A DNA stretch of 46,559 nucleotides from Desulfatitalea sp. UBA4791 (GCA_002402905.1 DHGT01000098.1:1-46559); one strand, 5' to 3'; counted from the stretch's first letter, positions 1-7,876 are shown. Made by a program: numbers and translations. The notes: generated by a model from the sequence alone, not told the origin.

Positions 1-463
1 TGGTGGTGCAGGATGCATTGGAGATCACGTGATGTTGTTTGGGGTCGTAGGTGGTGTGGTTGACGCCCATGACGATGGTGGCGTCCGGTTCTTTGGCCGG
101 GGCTGAAATGATGACCTTGCGGGCGCCGGCGGTAAGGTGCTTGGCGGCGCTGGCCCGGTCCCGGAAAAGGCCGGTACACTCCATGACGATATCCACACCC
201 ATCGACTGCCACGGCAGTTGGGCCGGATCCTTCACAGCCGTGTAGGCGACCCTGCGTCCGTCCACCACGATGGCGTTGTCCTCTGCGTGGATATCCATGT
301 CGAGCTTGCCGTGAACCGAATCGTGCTTGAGCAGATGGGCCATGGTGGCGGCGTCGGTCAGGTCATTGATGGCCACGATCTGGATTTCCGGATGTTTCAA
401 GGACGCCCTGAAGACCACACGGCCGATCCTGCCAAATCCATTGATTGCTAACTTGATGCTCAT
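1..463 (-). CDS. gapA: Glyceraldehyde-3-phosphate dehydrogenase, N-terminal part (cut by window edge)
   Basis: This is the NAD-binding half of GAPDH, the glycolytic/gluconeogenic enzyme that interconverts glyceraldehyde-3-phosphate and 1,3-bisphosphoglycerate. The start is ATG at 463, preceded by a strong AAGGAGG-like site, and the protein opens with MSIKLAINGFGRIGRV, the Rossmann-fold signature. About 154 codons are present. The last residues before the window edge are SNASCTT, so the catalytic cysteine (about Cys152) is visible, but the whole catalytic C-terminal domain lies outside. The gene follows the mannose-type EIIA gene on the same strand after a gap of about 55 bases, so it may be the last gene of the kdsA-rpoN cluster or have its own promoter. 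Family assignment is very secure. Confidence 0.95.
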   Translation of the reverse strand, partial: MSIKLAINGFGRIGRVVFRASLKHPEIQIVAINDLTDAATMAHLLKHDSVHGKLDMDIHAEDNAIVVDGRRVAYTAVKDPAQLPWQSMGVDIVMECTGLFRDRASAAKHLTAGARKVIISAPAKEPDATIVMGVNHTTYDPKQHHVISNASCTT

Positions 464-518
464 CTTGCCTCCTTTTCGTACGTTCGAGGTATGAGGTTAC
501 TGAAGTGGTATATGGCGA

Positions 519-938
519 TCATCCTTGGCTGCGCTTGTTACCTTTCAGGATACCACTGGCCAGGGAGATGCTTTTTTTGCCGAAATTTTCCAGGTATTCG
601 GCCAGTTGAGACAAGCCCTTTTTATCCCGCATGCCAACGGCCTTGACCACCATGGGTAAATTGACACCGGAAATGACTTCGATGTGGCCCTCGTCCAGAA
701 AAGCGTAACTCAAATTGGAGGGGGTTCCGCCGAACATGTCGGTCATGATCAGAACGCCGTCGCCCTTGCCCACCTCTTTGATTCCCTTTTCGATTTTGGT
801 TCGCAAATCGGCGGCATTTTCACGAAGATCGATGGATATGGCGGCCAATGCGCTGGGGCGCTCGCCCATGATAAATTCGACGCAATCAATCAGCGCGTCG
901 CCGAGTTGCCGGTGGCTGACGATGAGGATTCCGATCAT
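519..938 (-). CDS. Mannose-type PTS EIIA domain protein, stand-alone
   Basis: This is a single-domain EIIA of the mannose/sorbose PTS family, about 139 residues. The N-terminus MIGILIVSHRQLG holds the phospho-accepting histidine (His9), and the central TDMFGGTPSN stretch is typical of the ManX EIIA fold. I chose ATG at 938. An in-frame TTG at 947 lies only about 3 bases from the GGGA motif, whereas the ATG has better spacing. No EIIB, EIIC or EIID sugar-transport subunits are adjacent. The gene sits immediately downstream of rapZ and ptsN, where enterobacteria carry the HPr-like npr gene. It is therefore probably a regulatory phosphocarrier rather than part of a sugar permease. That role is inferred from context. 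The fold assignment is firm. Confidence 0.88.
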   Translation of the reverse strand: MIGILIVSHRQLGDALIDCVEFIMGERPSALAAISIDLRENAADLRTKIEKGIKEVGKGDGVLIMTDMFGGTPSNLSYAFLDEGHIEVISGVNLPMVVKAVGMRDKKGLSQLAEYLENFGKKSISLASGILKGNKRSQG

Positions 939-970
939 TTTTTGCAATTTCCCTTTTTATAGGTTTGTGC

Positions 971-1843
971 TCAACCGGATTGGATGTCTCTGTGAACCAG
1001 TCGCACGGTGGGCTGGGTCTTTTGAATATGATCGTATATCTGCTTGGCGATCACAACCGACCGATGGCGCCCGCCGGTGCACCCGATGGCAATGGTCAAG
1101 TAGGCCTTGCCTTCCTTTTCGTATAACGGAATCAGTGGGTCCATAAGTTTCAAAAAATTATTTAAAAATAAGCCCGTTTCGGGGGCTTTCAAGACGAAGT
1201 CCTGGATTTCCTTGTTTTCTCCGTCCAAGGCCTTGAGTTCAGGAACAAAATAGGGGTTTGGCAAAAAACGCACATCCATCACCAGGTCCGCTTCCGGAGG
1301 ACTGCCATGCTTGAATCCGAAGGAGACCACGTTGATGGCCATTCCCGAGATGGCCGTGTGCTGCCGGGCAAGGTTCAATATGGCAAACTTCAGCTCATGC
1401 ACGCTCAGGTGGGTCGTGTCGATGATGTGGTCCGACGCCTGACGCAACGGTTTGATCTTGGTCTTTTCGGCCTGAATGGCATCGAGCAGACTGCCGGATC
1501 GTCCCAGCGGATGATGGCGGCGTGTTTGGTTGTAGCGCCGCAGCAGGACCTGCTCGTCGGCTTCCAGAAATACGATCCTGGTGGTGTACCCGCTGTTTTT
1601 CAAATCGGCCAGCAAGGCGGGATAATGCTTTAAAAAGCTTTTGTCGCGCAGGTCCATGCCAAAGACCCAGCCGGCAATATCGTCTGTCGGGTTCTGTTTT
1701 TCCAGGACCTGGAGAAAGTGATGCACGAGCTGCGTGGGCATATTGTCGATGCAGTGGAACCCCGCATCTTCAAAGGCAGCCAGGGCCGTGCTTTTGCCCG
1801 ACCCGGAGCACCCGGTTACGATGATGATCGGCCGTTTTTGCAT
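971..1843 (-). CDS. rapZ: RapZ/YvcJ-family nucleotide-binding RNase adapter
   Basis: RapZ family P-loop protein of 290 residues. The Walker A motif GCSGSGKS is at residues 11-18, and the family hallmark AIGCTGGRHRSV is near the C-terminus. In E. coli, RapZ binds the small RNA GlmZ and presents it to RNase E to tune glucosamine-6-phosphate synthase, and it senses glucosamine-6-phosphate. In other bacteria the homologue is a nucleotide-binding regulator without a known sRNA partner. The start ATG at 1843 lies 2 bases after the ptsN stop, so the two are translationally linked. The order rpoN-hpf-ptsN-rapZ matches the classic proteobacterial cluster. Whether a GlmZ-like sRNA exists here cannot be told from the window. 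Confidence 0.95.
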   Translation of the reverse strand: MQKRPIIIVTGCSGSGKSTALAAFEDAGFHCIDNMPTQLVHHFLQVLEKQNPTDDIAGWVFGMDLRDKSFLKHYPALLADLKNSGYTTRIVFLEADEQVLLRRYNQTRRHHPLGRSGSLLDAIQAEKTKIKPLRQASDHIIDTTHLSVHELKFAILNLARQHTAISGMAINVVSFGFKHGSPPEADLVMDVRFLPNPYFVPELKALDGENKEIQDFVLKAPETGLFLNNFLKLMDPLIPLYEKEGKAYLTIAIGCTGGRHRSVVIAKQIYDHIQKTQPTVRLVHRDIQSG

Positions 1844-1845
1844 GT

Positions 1846-2304
1846 CTAAAAGTCTTCATCCTTTTCACGGATGATGTCGAGGATCTCTTCGGTTCGGGTG
1901 GCCTGCATGAGTTGGGACTTGAAATCTTCGTTCTTGAGCAGTCGCGAGAGGCGGGCAAGCAGTTTTAAATGCAGCCCGGCAGAGTCTTCTGGGGTGAGCA
2001 GCAGGAAAAAGATATGGGTCGGCCGGTTGTCCATGGATTCGAAGTTGGCGCCTCTGCGGCTCAACCCGAAACCGAGTATCAGCTGGTCCAGAGTTTTCAG
2101 TTTTCCGTGGGGGATGCCGATGCCGCCGCCGATACCCGTGCTGCCGAGGCGTTCCCGTTCCATGAGCACTTTTACCAGCTCTTCGTGGCTGGTGCCCGTC
2201 ATGGCGACGACCGGTGCGACCAGTTCATCCAGAATGCCTTTTTTGTCTCTTGCTTTCAGATCGATGCAGATGGTGTCGGGAGTCAGTACATCCAGGATCT
2301 TCAT
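1846..2304 (-). CDS. ptsN: PTS EIIA-Ntr regulatory protein
   Basis: Nitrogen-PTS EIIA protein of 152 residues, the usual length. The phosphorylated histidine is His66 within GGGIGIPHGK, the signature of the fructose/Ntr EIIA family. In proteobacteria the PtsP-NPr-PtsN relay carries phosphate that reports nitrogen and carbon status and regulates potassium transport, sigma-54 dependent genes and envelope functions. Neither PtsP nor an NPr-like HPr is encoded in this window. The gene lies between hpf (139 bases upstream, containing a strong hairpin) and rapZ (immediately downstream). Identity is secure from the motif and neighbourhood. Its phosphodonor here is unknown. Confidence 0.95.
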   Translation of the reverse strand: MKILDVLTPDTICIDLKARDKKGILDELVAPVVAMTGTSHEELVKVLMERERLGSTGIGGGIGIPHGKLKTLDQLILGFGLSRRGANFESMDNRPTHIFFLLLTPEDSAGLHLKLLARLSRLLKNEDFKSQLMQATRTEEILDIIREKDEDF

Positions 2305-2370
2305 TGGGATTCACCGCTGTTCGTTTTCGCCTCGGACGTCGTGGCGCGTATGAGTCGGGCCCCTCGGGGC

Positions 2371-2398
2371 GTGGATACGCGCGGCAGCGCATATCCAC
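2371..2398 (-). other. Strong hairpin in the hpf-ptsN spacer
   Basis: A 12-bp stem (2371-2382 against 2387-2398) with one G-U type mismatch closes a 4-base loop. It lies in the 139-base gap after the hpf stop and before ptsN. A second, smaller G/C-rich palindrome (around 2357-2370) adjoins it. No T-run follows on the minus strand, so it does not look like an efficient intrinsic terminator. It may be an RNA processing or stabilising element that separates hpf from ptsN expression. Confidence 0.55.
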
Positions 2399-2443
2399 CC
2401 AAAGGGTTTTGGAAAACCAGGTTGAAAAAGAAACGATTCCTTG

Positions 2444-2971
2444 TCAGGGGTTGGGTTGGATGAGACCGTAGTTGCCGTCTTTTCGCCGGTACAGGACATT
2501 GACCCGATCGGATCGGGCATTGGTAAAGACGAGAAAAGAGTCATCCACCAGGTCCATTTGCATGATGGCTTCATCGACATCCATGGGCTTGTATTCGATG
2601 TTCTGCACCATGACACGCCTTTCACCCTCTCTGTCCACCGGGCCGGCTCCCGCCATGACGGTTTTGGCTTTGCCTTTGTTGGAACGGCGGTCTCTTACCT
2701 TCTGTTTGCCTTTTTTGATCTGCTTTTCGAGTTTGTCCAGAACCATATCGATGGCCGAGTACATGTCCTCGGTCTCTTCCTTGCCGTTGATGGTCATGCG
2801 GTCGCCTGTGATATTGACCTCGGCGGTGTGCCTGAACTTTTCCACGGAGAGGACCACGTTGGCTTCGCCCGGGTTGTGAAGGTATTTGTCGAAGCGGTTG
2901 AGTTTTTCAACGATGTAGTTTTTGATGTGATCGGAGGGGTCGAGATTCTTAAAGGTAACAGATGTTTGCAT
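2444..2971 (-). CDS. hpf: Ribosome hibernation promoting factor, long form
   Basis: Long-form HPF of 175 residues. The N-terminal domain (about 1-100, starting MQTSVTFKNL) is the S30AE fold that occupies the mRNA/tRNA channel of the 30S subunit. A basic linker rich in Lys/Arg follows. The C-terminal domain (about 120-175) contains YKPMDVDEAIMQMDLVDDSF and ends NYGLIQPNP; it is the dimerisation domain that pairs 70S ribosomes into 100S particles. ATG at 2971 is preferred over the upstream in-frame starts because it has a perfect AGGAGG 7 bases upstream. The gene follows rpoN by 120 bases and may have its own promoter and an inverted-repeat leader. The long form contrasts with the short E. coli Hpf/YfiA pair. 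Confidence 0.94.
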   Translation of the reverse strand: MQTSVTFKNLDPSDHIKNYIVEKLNRFDKYLHNPGEANVVLSVEKFRHTAEVNITGDRMTINGKEETEDMYSAIDMVLDKLEKQIKKGKQKVRDRRSNKGKAKTVMAGAGPVDREGERRVMVQNIEYKPMDVDEAIMQMDLVDDSFLVFTNARSDRVNVLYRRKDGNYGLIQPNP

Positions 2972-3009
2972 AAAAGATGCCTCCTTGTGGATAAGGGTCA
3001 TCGCAAATG

Positions 3010-3025
3010 GGTATGCGTGCATACC
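3010..3025. promoter_or_regulatory. Perfect inverted repeat in the hpf leader
   Basis: GGTATGC-GT-GCATACC is a perfect 7+2+7 inverted repeat, located about 40 bases upstream of the hpf start and just downstream of a candidate promoter. It could be an operator for a dimeric regulator or a small 5-prime hairpin. The sequence symmetry is certain and the function is unknown. Confidence 0.45.
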
Positions 3026-3045
3026 AAACCCGACCTAACATTTTA

Positions 3046-3073
3046 AATCTAAATATGGTTGAGCGGATTGCAA
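3046..3073 (-). promoter_or_regulatory. Candidate sigma-70-type promoter for hpf
   Basis: On the minus strand a TTGCAA box (3068-3073) and a TAGATT box (3046-3051) are separated by 16 bases, in an A/T-rich stretch between rpoN and hpf. Each box matches four of six consensus positions. The placement would give a leader of about 65 bases containing the inverted repeat at 3010-3025. This is a weak match by eye. Confidence 0.3.
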
Positions 3074-3091
3074 CTGTTTCATGTGCCCTGC

Positions 3092-4528
3092 TTACGTATA
3101 TTTTTTACGTTTGCTCGATGGCAAAACGCCCATCATTTCGCGATATTTGGCCACCGTCCGTCGGGCGATGTCAATGTTCTGGGCTTTGAGAAGATCGGCC
3201 ATTTTGCTGTCGGAATAGGGCTTGCGGGGGTTTTCGGATTCAATCAGTCGGCGGATTTTTTCCATCACGCTGGCGGATGCAATGGCTTCTCCATGGACCC
3301 TCTTGATTGAACTGTTGAAGAAGTATTTCAGTTCGAATATGCCTTGCGGCGTGTAGGCATATTTGTTGGTCGTCACCCGACTGATGGTCGATTCGTGCAT
3401 ACCGATATCTTCGGCCACATCGCGAAGCACCATGGGCTTGAGCTGGGTGATGCCCTGGTCGAAAAAATCACGCTGGTATTTGAGAATGCTCTCCATCACC
3501 TTGTAAATCGTTTTCTGGCGCTGGTGAATGCTGCGAATGAGCCATGCGGCGGAGCGCAGCTTGTCTTGAATATAGTTTCGGGCATTGCCGCCGACGTCCT
3601 TGTCACGGGTGATGGCCTGCTTGTAAAACGAGTTGACCTTGAGCTTGGGCAGACCGTCATCGTTGATGACAATGGCAAAGTCATCTTCGGTTTTATAAAC
3701 ATAGATGTCTGGCGTAATGTATTGGGGTTCATCGTCGCTGAAGGCCCGGCCGGGTTTGGGCTCCATGTTGGTGATGACTTCGACCGCCGCGATGACTTCA
3801 TCGATGCTGACTTTCAAGGCCTTGCAGATGGCCTTGTAGTTTTTGTTTTCCAGGTGGCTGATATGATCTGTAATGATTCGGGTGACAAGGGAGTCCTTCA
3901 AGCCGAGGGCGCGGGCTTGCAGCAGAAGACATTCGGTCAGATCCCTGGCGCACACGCCGATGGGATCGAAGCTTTGCAGTAGGAAAAGTACTTCTTCGAT
4001 ATCATCTGCGGTCACGCCTCCCTGGACAGCCAGATCTTCCGCGCTGGATTGCAGGTAGCCGTCCTTGTCCAGATTGCCGATGATCAGGGACCCGATGCGT
4101 TTTTCTTCATCCGACGGAGAGGCCATCAAAAGTTGCCACAAAAGATGGTCGCTGAGAGATTCCTTGTGGGAAATGAACGCCTCGTACTGGGGCGTATCGC
4201 GGTCCTCGGTTTCAAAACGTATACGACCGGGTGAGTTGTACTCATCGATGTAGTTGCTCCAGTCGATATCGCTGGGGATTTTTTCATCGATGGTGACTTC
4301 CTGGGTTTTTTCAGGGACCTCTACCTGGACCTGCTCATCGCCGGCCAGTTGATCCTTGGACACCGTTTCCAGACTCTCCTCGAGCGTCGGGTTTTCTTCC
4401 AACTCCTGCCGGATGGCATCCATCAGCTCCAGACGCGACAGCTGCAGCAGCTTGATTGCCATCTGCAGCTGCGGGGTCATGATCAGCTGCTGGGTCAGTT
4501 TGAGTTGTTGTCGAAGTTCAATGGCCAT
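3092..4528 (-). CDS. rpoN: RNA polymerase sigma-54 factor
   Basis: Full-length RpoN of 478 residues. Region I is the glutamine/leucine-rich N-terminus (MAIELRQQLKLTQQLIMTPQ), which contacts activators and silences the polymerase. An acidic region II follows, then the core-binding domain and the C-terminal DNA-binding domain. The RpoN box ARRTVAKYRE is at residues 455-464 and recognises the -24 element. I chose ATG at 4528 because it lies one base after the lptB stop codon and starts the conserved region I; upstream in-frame codons would overlap lptB. It directs genes that need bacterial enhancer-binding ATPases. The lptA-lptB-rpoN-hpf-ptsN order is the classic one. Confidence 0.97.
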   Translation of the reverse strand: MAIELRQQLKLTQQLIMTPQLQMAIKLLQLSRLELMDAIRQELEENPTLEESLETVSKDQLAGDEQVQVEVPEKTQEVTIDEKIPSDIDWSNYIDEYNSPGRIRFETEDRDTPQYEAFISHKESLSDHLLWQLLMASPSDEEKRIGSLIIGNLDKDGYLQSSAEDLAVQGGVTADDIEEVLFLLQSFDPIGVCARDLTECLLLQARALGLKDSLVTRIITDHISHLENKNYKAICKALKVSIDEVIAAVEVITNMEPKPGRAFSDDEPQYITPDIYVYKTEDDFAIVINDDGLPKLKVNSFYKQAITRDKDVGGNARNYIQDKLRSAAWLIRSIHQRQKTIYKVMESILKYQRDFFDQGITQLKPMVLRDVAEDIGMHESTISRVTTNKYAYTPQGIFELKYFFNSSIKRVHGEAIASASVMEKIRRLIESENPRKPYSDSKMADLLKAQNIDIARRTVAKYREMMGVLPSSKRKKYT

Positions 4529-4529
4529 T

Positions 4530-5252
4530 TTACAACCTGAATTCTTCACCCAGGTAGATTTGCCGGGCGATTTTGCTGTTGGCGATGGTTTGCGGAGATC
4601 CCGATTCGATGACTTCTCCGTTGGCTAATATGAACGCCAGGTCGCAGGCTTCCAGAGTTTCGCGCACGTTGTGGTCCGAAATCAAGATACCGATGTTACG
4701 CTTTTTCAGGTGCCCGATGATCTTTTTAATATCGATGACCGCCAATGGATCGATACCGGCAAACGGTTCGTCCAGCAAAATAAAATCCGGATTGGTCGCC
4801 AAGGCCCGGCTGATTTCCAACCGGCGCCGCTCACCACCCGACAGGACGCTGGCTTTTTGATGGCTCAGATGTTTGATCCCCAGTTCTTCCAATAGCGCCT
4901 CTGCCCTTTGTTTTTGTTCCGGCTTGGGTATGGGCATCGTCTCCAGGATGGCCAGGATATTTTCCGATACGGTCAGCTTACGGAAGATCGATGCTTCCTG
5001 TGGCAAGTATCCAACGCCCTTGCGAGCCCGCATGTACATGGGGTAGTCGGTGATATCCTCTTCGTCAAGAAGCACTCTCCCGGCTTCCGGTTTTACCATG
5101 CCGACCACCATGTAGAAGGTCGTGGTTTTGCCGGCCCCATTGGGCCCCAACAATCCGATGACCTCTCCGGAAGACACCCGCAGGGTGACCGTTTTAACGA
5201 CTTGGCGGCCGTTGTAGCTTTTTGCTAAATTTTCAATGGCTAAGGTTGCCAT
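4530..5252 (-). CDS. lptB: LPS export ABC transporter ATPase LptB
   Basis: ABC ATPase of 240 residues that powers lipopolysaccharide extraction from the inner membrane with LptF/LptG and passes it to LptC and LptA. Walker A GPNGAGKT is at 36-43, the signature LSGGE at 137-141 and Walker B FILLDE at 157-162, followed by PFAGIDP, typical of LptB. The length is that of the family. It follows lptA by 56 bases and abuts rpoN, so the two are almost certainly co-translated. LptF, LptG and LptD are not in this window. Confidence 0.97.
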   Translation of the reverse strand: MATLAIENLAKSYNGRQVVKTVTLRVSSGEVIGLLGPNGAGKTTTFYMVVGMVKPEAGRVLLDEEDITDYPMYMRARKGVGYLPQEASIFRKLTVSENILAILETMPIPKPEQKQRAEALLEELGIKHLSHQKASVLSGGERRRLEISRALATNPDFILLDEPFAGIDPLAVIDIKKIIGHLKKRNIGILISDHNVRETLEACDLAFILANGEVIESGSPQTIANSKIARQIYLGEEFRL

Positions 5253-5308
5253 GAAGTTCCTGTCTTTCCCAGTTGATGCCGGAAAGTTGGTATAGCAGCT
5301 CGCTCAAA

Positions 5309-5890
5309 TCAGTTCAAGCCTCTTTGATTGGACCGAATAATGGCCTTGACCTGCCCCTTTGGGTCGCCTTCCATCTTCACATTGCCACTGTCACGATAAA
5401 AGGTGATCTTGCTGCTTTCGATGACATCCTGTCCACTGGTCACCTTGGCGTTCTGCCCGGTCAACACCAGGGTGCGTTCATCGGTGCGATAGATGGCGCG
5501 ATCGCTTTCGGCCACCCGACCGTCCATGACGATGCGCACGTTGCCATCGGCTTCGATGCGCTCAATGCTCTCGGCGGAGGTACCGTCTTGAGAGGAGGCA
5601 CCCTCCGCGTAGACCAGGGTCAGGCGATCGGCCGTGATGGTCGTATCGCCTTGCACCACTTTGACATTGCCGCTGAACTGGGCGTTGCGGCGCTGGGTGT
5701 CGCTGACGAGGCGATCGGCCGTGATGTGAATCGGGTCGGCCGGCGTTTCGGGCGCCGGGGGTTCTTCCGCCGCCAGGATGCCGGCGCTCAAGATGACCCA
5801 CAACAGGGCGACGATCATGAGGCGCGGCGCATCCGATAGGCGCATGCTATCATATCGCGTAACTCGCAGGTTATATCGCCGGTCGTTCAT
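5309..5890 (-). CDS. lptA: Periplasmic LPS bridge protein LptA (OstA-like)
   Basis: LptA/OstA-family protein of 193 residues. A hydrophobic stretch at about residues 24-42 followed by LAAEEPP looks like a signal peptide with a long, charged N-region. The mature part contains beta-jellyroll repeat motifs such as ITADRLVSDTQRRNAQFSGN and ITADRLTLVY. LptA oligomerises to form the bridge carrying LPS across the periplasm. ATG at 5890 is supported by AAGGAG 6 bases upstream; the earlier in-frame TTG at 5905 has no such site. The start lies inside the 3-prime end of lptC (20-base overlap). A shorter start within the N-terminal extension (MRLSDAPRLM) is possible. Confidence 0.88.
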   Translation of the reverse strand: MNDRRYNLRVTRYDSMRLSDAPRLMIVALLWVILSAGILAAEEPPAPETPADPIHITADRLVSDTQRRNAQFSGNVKVVQGDTTITADRLTLVYAEGASSQDGTSAESIERIEADGNVRIVMDGRVAESDRAIYRTDERTLVLTGQNAKVTSGQDVIESSKITFYRDSGNVKMEGDPKGQVKAIIRSNQRGLN

Positions 5891-6440
5891 GGAGATCTCC
5901 TTCAACTTGGCCTTCGAAATGCGCCCGATTCTGTGTCAGGTCGTAGGTCATCCGGTCTGCGCGCAGGGAAGCCGTCGGACTCTCGATGCGAACCGGCGCG
6001 TCTGATTTAAGCAGCCGCTGATCGTGCAGGTAGACAAGGATCTCGGTCGTCAGGGTATATTGATCATTGTGAAGGCGCACCCGGCCCGTCACTTTCATGT
6101 CATTGTTGTTGGTGTGCAGGATGCCCTGTTCGGCCGTCAGATGGACCAGGGTGCCGTCCTCCATGTGAAATATCACTTTGGGTGCCGTCAATATCATGCG
6201 TCCCCCACTGGCTTCGAGCTGGGCCGAATCGGCATCGAGCTCCCATTGCACCTTGCCGTCCTTGGTGGCGGTTTGATGCACTTTGGCCAGTGTCATCAAT
6301 GCCTTGGCGGCTGGCATGGGGATGGGCACCGATTCGCCCTGCTGGCTGCGCAACTGCAGGAATACGACGACCAGCACGATCAGACCGGCAGCGGCGGCGC
6401 ATGTGAGCGCAATTTTGAAGGTGCGTTTGCGGTTAGCCAT
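5871..6440 (-). CDS. lptC: LPS export protein LptC
   Basis: LptC-family protein of 189 residues. A single N-terminal membrane anchor (about residues 9-29, basic MANRKRTFK before it) precedes a periplasmic beta-jellyroll domain. Typical repeats include DSAQLEASGGRMILTAPKV and HLTAEQGILHTNNNDMKV. LptC receives LPS from LptB2FG and passes it to LptA. It overlaps kdsC by 8 bases at its start and lptA by 20 bases at its end, so translation of the three genes is coupled. The identification rests on both fold repeats and gene order. Confidence 0.9.
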   Translation of the reverse strand: MANRKRTFKIALTCAAAAGLIVLVVVFLQLRSQQGESVPIPMPAAKALMTLAKVHQTATKDGKVQWELDADSAQLEASGGRMILTAPKVIFHMEDGTLVHLTAEQGILHTNNNDMKVTGRVRLHNDQYTLTTEILVYLHDQRLLKSDAPVRIESPTASLRADRMTYDLTQNRAHFEGQVEGDLHERPAI

Positions 6441-6954
6441 TGACCATCGTGTCCAGCAGACTCTCCCAGCGGCCCTGCGCCTTGAGGATCATTTCGCACG
6501 CCTCCCGAACGGCACCCCGGCCGCCCGGCGCCCGGGTCACCACCCGGGCGGCTTGGCGCACCGTTTCGTGGGCGTCGGCCACAGCCATGGGAACCCCCAC
6601 CCGCTGCATGATCGCCAGGTCGGGCAGATCGTCCCCGATAAACGCGGTCCGGTCGGCGGCGACGCCGGTCCTTCGTTCGATTTCGGGCAGTGCCCCGGCC
6701 TTGTCGCGGGTGCCGTCGAAGATCAGATCGATCCCCAGATTGGTGCAGCGATGCCTCAGCGCCTGTCCGCTGCGACCGGTGACAATACCGACCTGAACAC
6801 CGGCGCCCTGGAGCAGGCGAATCCCCAAACCGTCCTTGACGTTGAATATTTTCAACTGCTCGCCACTGTCCGTATAGACGATCTCGCCGGCCGTCAAAAC
6901 CCCGTCGACGTCCAGCAGCAACAATTGGATCTGTTCGAGCATAAGGGACGTCAT
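6433..6954 (-). CDS. kdsC: 3-deoxy-D-manno-octulosonate 8-phosphate phosphatase
   Basis: HAD-family phosphatase of 173 residues, the usual KdsC length, without a cap domain. The nucleophile motif LLLLDVDGVL contains Asp15 and Asp17. Motif II is GIVTGRSG and motif III/IV is FIGDDLPDL. KdsC removes phosphate from Kdo-8-P made by KdsA to give Kdo for LPS inner core. ATG at 6954 starts just 3 bases after the kdsA stop. The pairing with kdsA upstream and lptC downstream makes the substrate assignment strong. Confidence 0.95.
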   Translation of the reverse strand: MTSLMLEQIQLLLLDVDGVLTAGEIVYTDSGEQLKIFNVKDGLGIRLLQGAGVQVGIVTGRSGQALRHRCTNLGIDLIFDGTRDKAGALPEIERRTGVAADRTAFIGDDLPDLAIMQRVGVPMAVADAHETVRQAARVVTRAPGGRGAVREACEMILKAQGRWESLLDTMVNG

Positions 6955-6957
6955 CTT

Positions 6958-7788
6958 TCAGAAGGCTCCGGTGGATACGACCTGGTGGATCGCTTTCAAT
7001 TGCGCAAATATATCGCTCAGGTGATCTAAGGGTAGTGAATTGGGCCCGTCGCAGCGCGCCTTGTCCGGATCTGGGTGAACCTCGAGGAACACGCCATCGG
7101 CGCCGGCGGCAACGGCGGCGCGCGCCAGAATCGGCGCATATTGACGCTGGCCGCCGGAGCTGTTGCCCGCACCGCCGGGCAGTTGAACGCTGTGCGTGGC
7201 GTCGAAAATGACCGGGAACCCGGTGGTCTGCATGATCGGAATGGCCCTGAAGTCCACGACCAGGTTGTTATAACCAAACATGGCGCCCCGTTCGGTGAGA
7301 AGGATGCGGTCGTTGCCTATGGATCTGATTTTTTCGACCACATGGGTGATGTCCCAGGGGGCTAGAAATTGTCCCTTTTTGATATTCACCGGCCTTGCGC
7401 TGCGTGCCACTTCCAGTATGAAATCGGTTTGCCGGCATAAGAAGGCCGGAATTTGGATCACGTCCAGCACCTCGGCGGCCTTTTCGATCTGCCCGATCTC
7501 GTGCACGTCGGAGAGTACCGGGATGCCCAACTCGGCCTTGATCCTGGCGAGGATCTCGAGTCCTTCAACCAGGCCAGGGCCGCGGTAAGCATCGATGGCC
7601 GTCCGGTTGGCCTTGTCATAGGAGGCTTTGAAGATAAACGGTATCTCCAGCCGCTCGGTCAACTGCTTCAATGTGGCGGCAATGTGGAAGGTGAGTTCAA
7701 AATCTTCGATCACGCACGGCCCGGCGATCAAGACCAGCGGCATGCCTTTGCCGATGCGTAGATTTTCTACTTGAACGATCGTGTTCAT
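6958..7788 (-). CDS. kdsA: Kdo-8-phosphate synthase
   Basis: KdsA condenses phosphoenolpyruvate with arabinose-5-phosphate to give Kdo-8-phosphate, the committed step in Kdo synthesis. The 276-residue protein has the DAHP-synthase-like TIM barrel with motifs IAGPCVIEDFEL near the N-terminus, FKASYDKANRT, LTERGAMFGYNNLVVD and DATHSVQLPGG. I chose ATG at 7788 (AAGG 5 bases upstream). A GTG at 7800 in the same frame also has a good AAAGGAT site, so the protein may be four residues longer. This is the first gene of the minus-strand LPS cluster and has a convincing promoter at 7832-7860. No arabinose-5-phosphate isomerase (kdsD) is nearby. Confidence 0.96.
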   Translation of the reverse strand: MNTIVQVENLRIGKGMPLVLIAGPCVIEDFELTFHIAATLKQLTERLEIPFIFKASYDKANRTAIDAYRGPGLVEGLEILARIKAELGIPVLSDVHEIGQIEKAAEVLDVIQIPAFLCRQTDFILEVARSARPVNIKKGQFLAPWDITHVVEKIRSIGNDRILLTERGAMFGYNNLVVDFRAIPIMQTTGFPVIFDATHSVQLPGGAGNSSGGQRQYAPILARAAVAAGADGVFLEVHPDPDKARCDGPNSLPLDHLSDIFAQLKAIHQVVSTGAF

Positions 7789-7831
7789 GTTCGCCTTCAC
7801 ATCCTTTTGTATTCCCTGTTTCTATTGCAAA

Positions 7832-7860
7832 AATTTAGCCCGCCCCCCCCTAAAAGTCAA
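7832..7860 (-). promoter_or_regulatory. Promoter of the kdsA-rpoN cluster with poly-G spacer
   Basis: On the minus strand TTGACT (7855-7860) and TAAATT (7832-7837) are separated by exactly 17 bases. The boxes match five and four consensus positions. The spacer contains a run of eight G (C on the plus strand, 7843-7850). Transcription would start near 7825, leaving a short leader before kdsA. Match judged by eye; spacing and position are convincing. Confidence 0.6.
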
Positions 7861-7876
7861 GCCGGGAAACTTTGCC

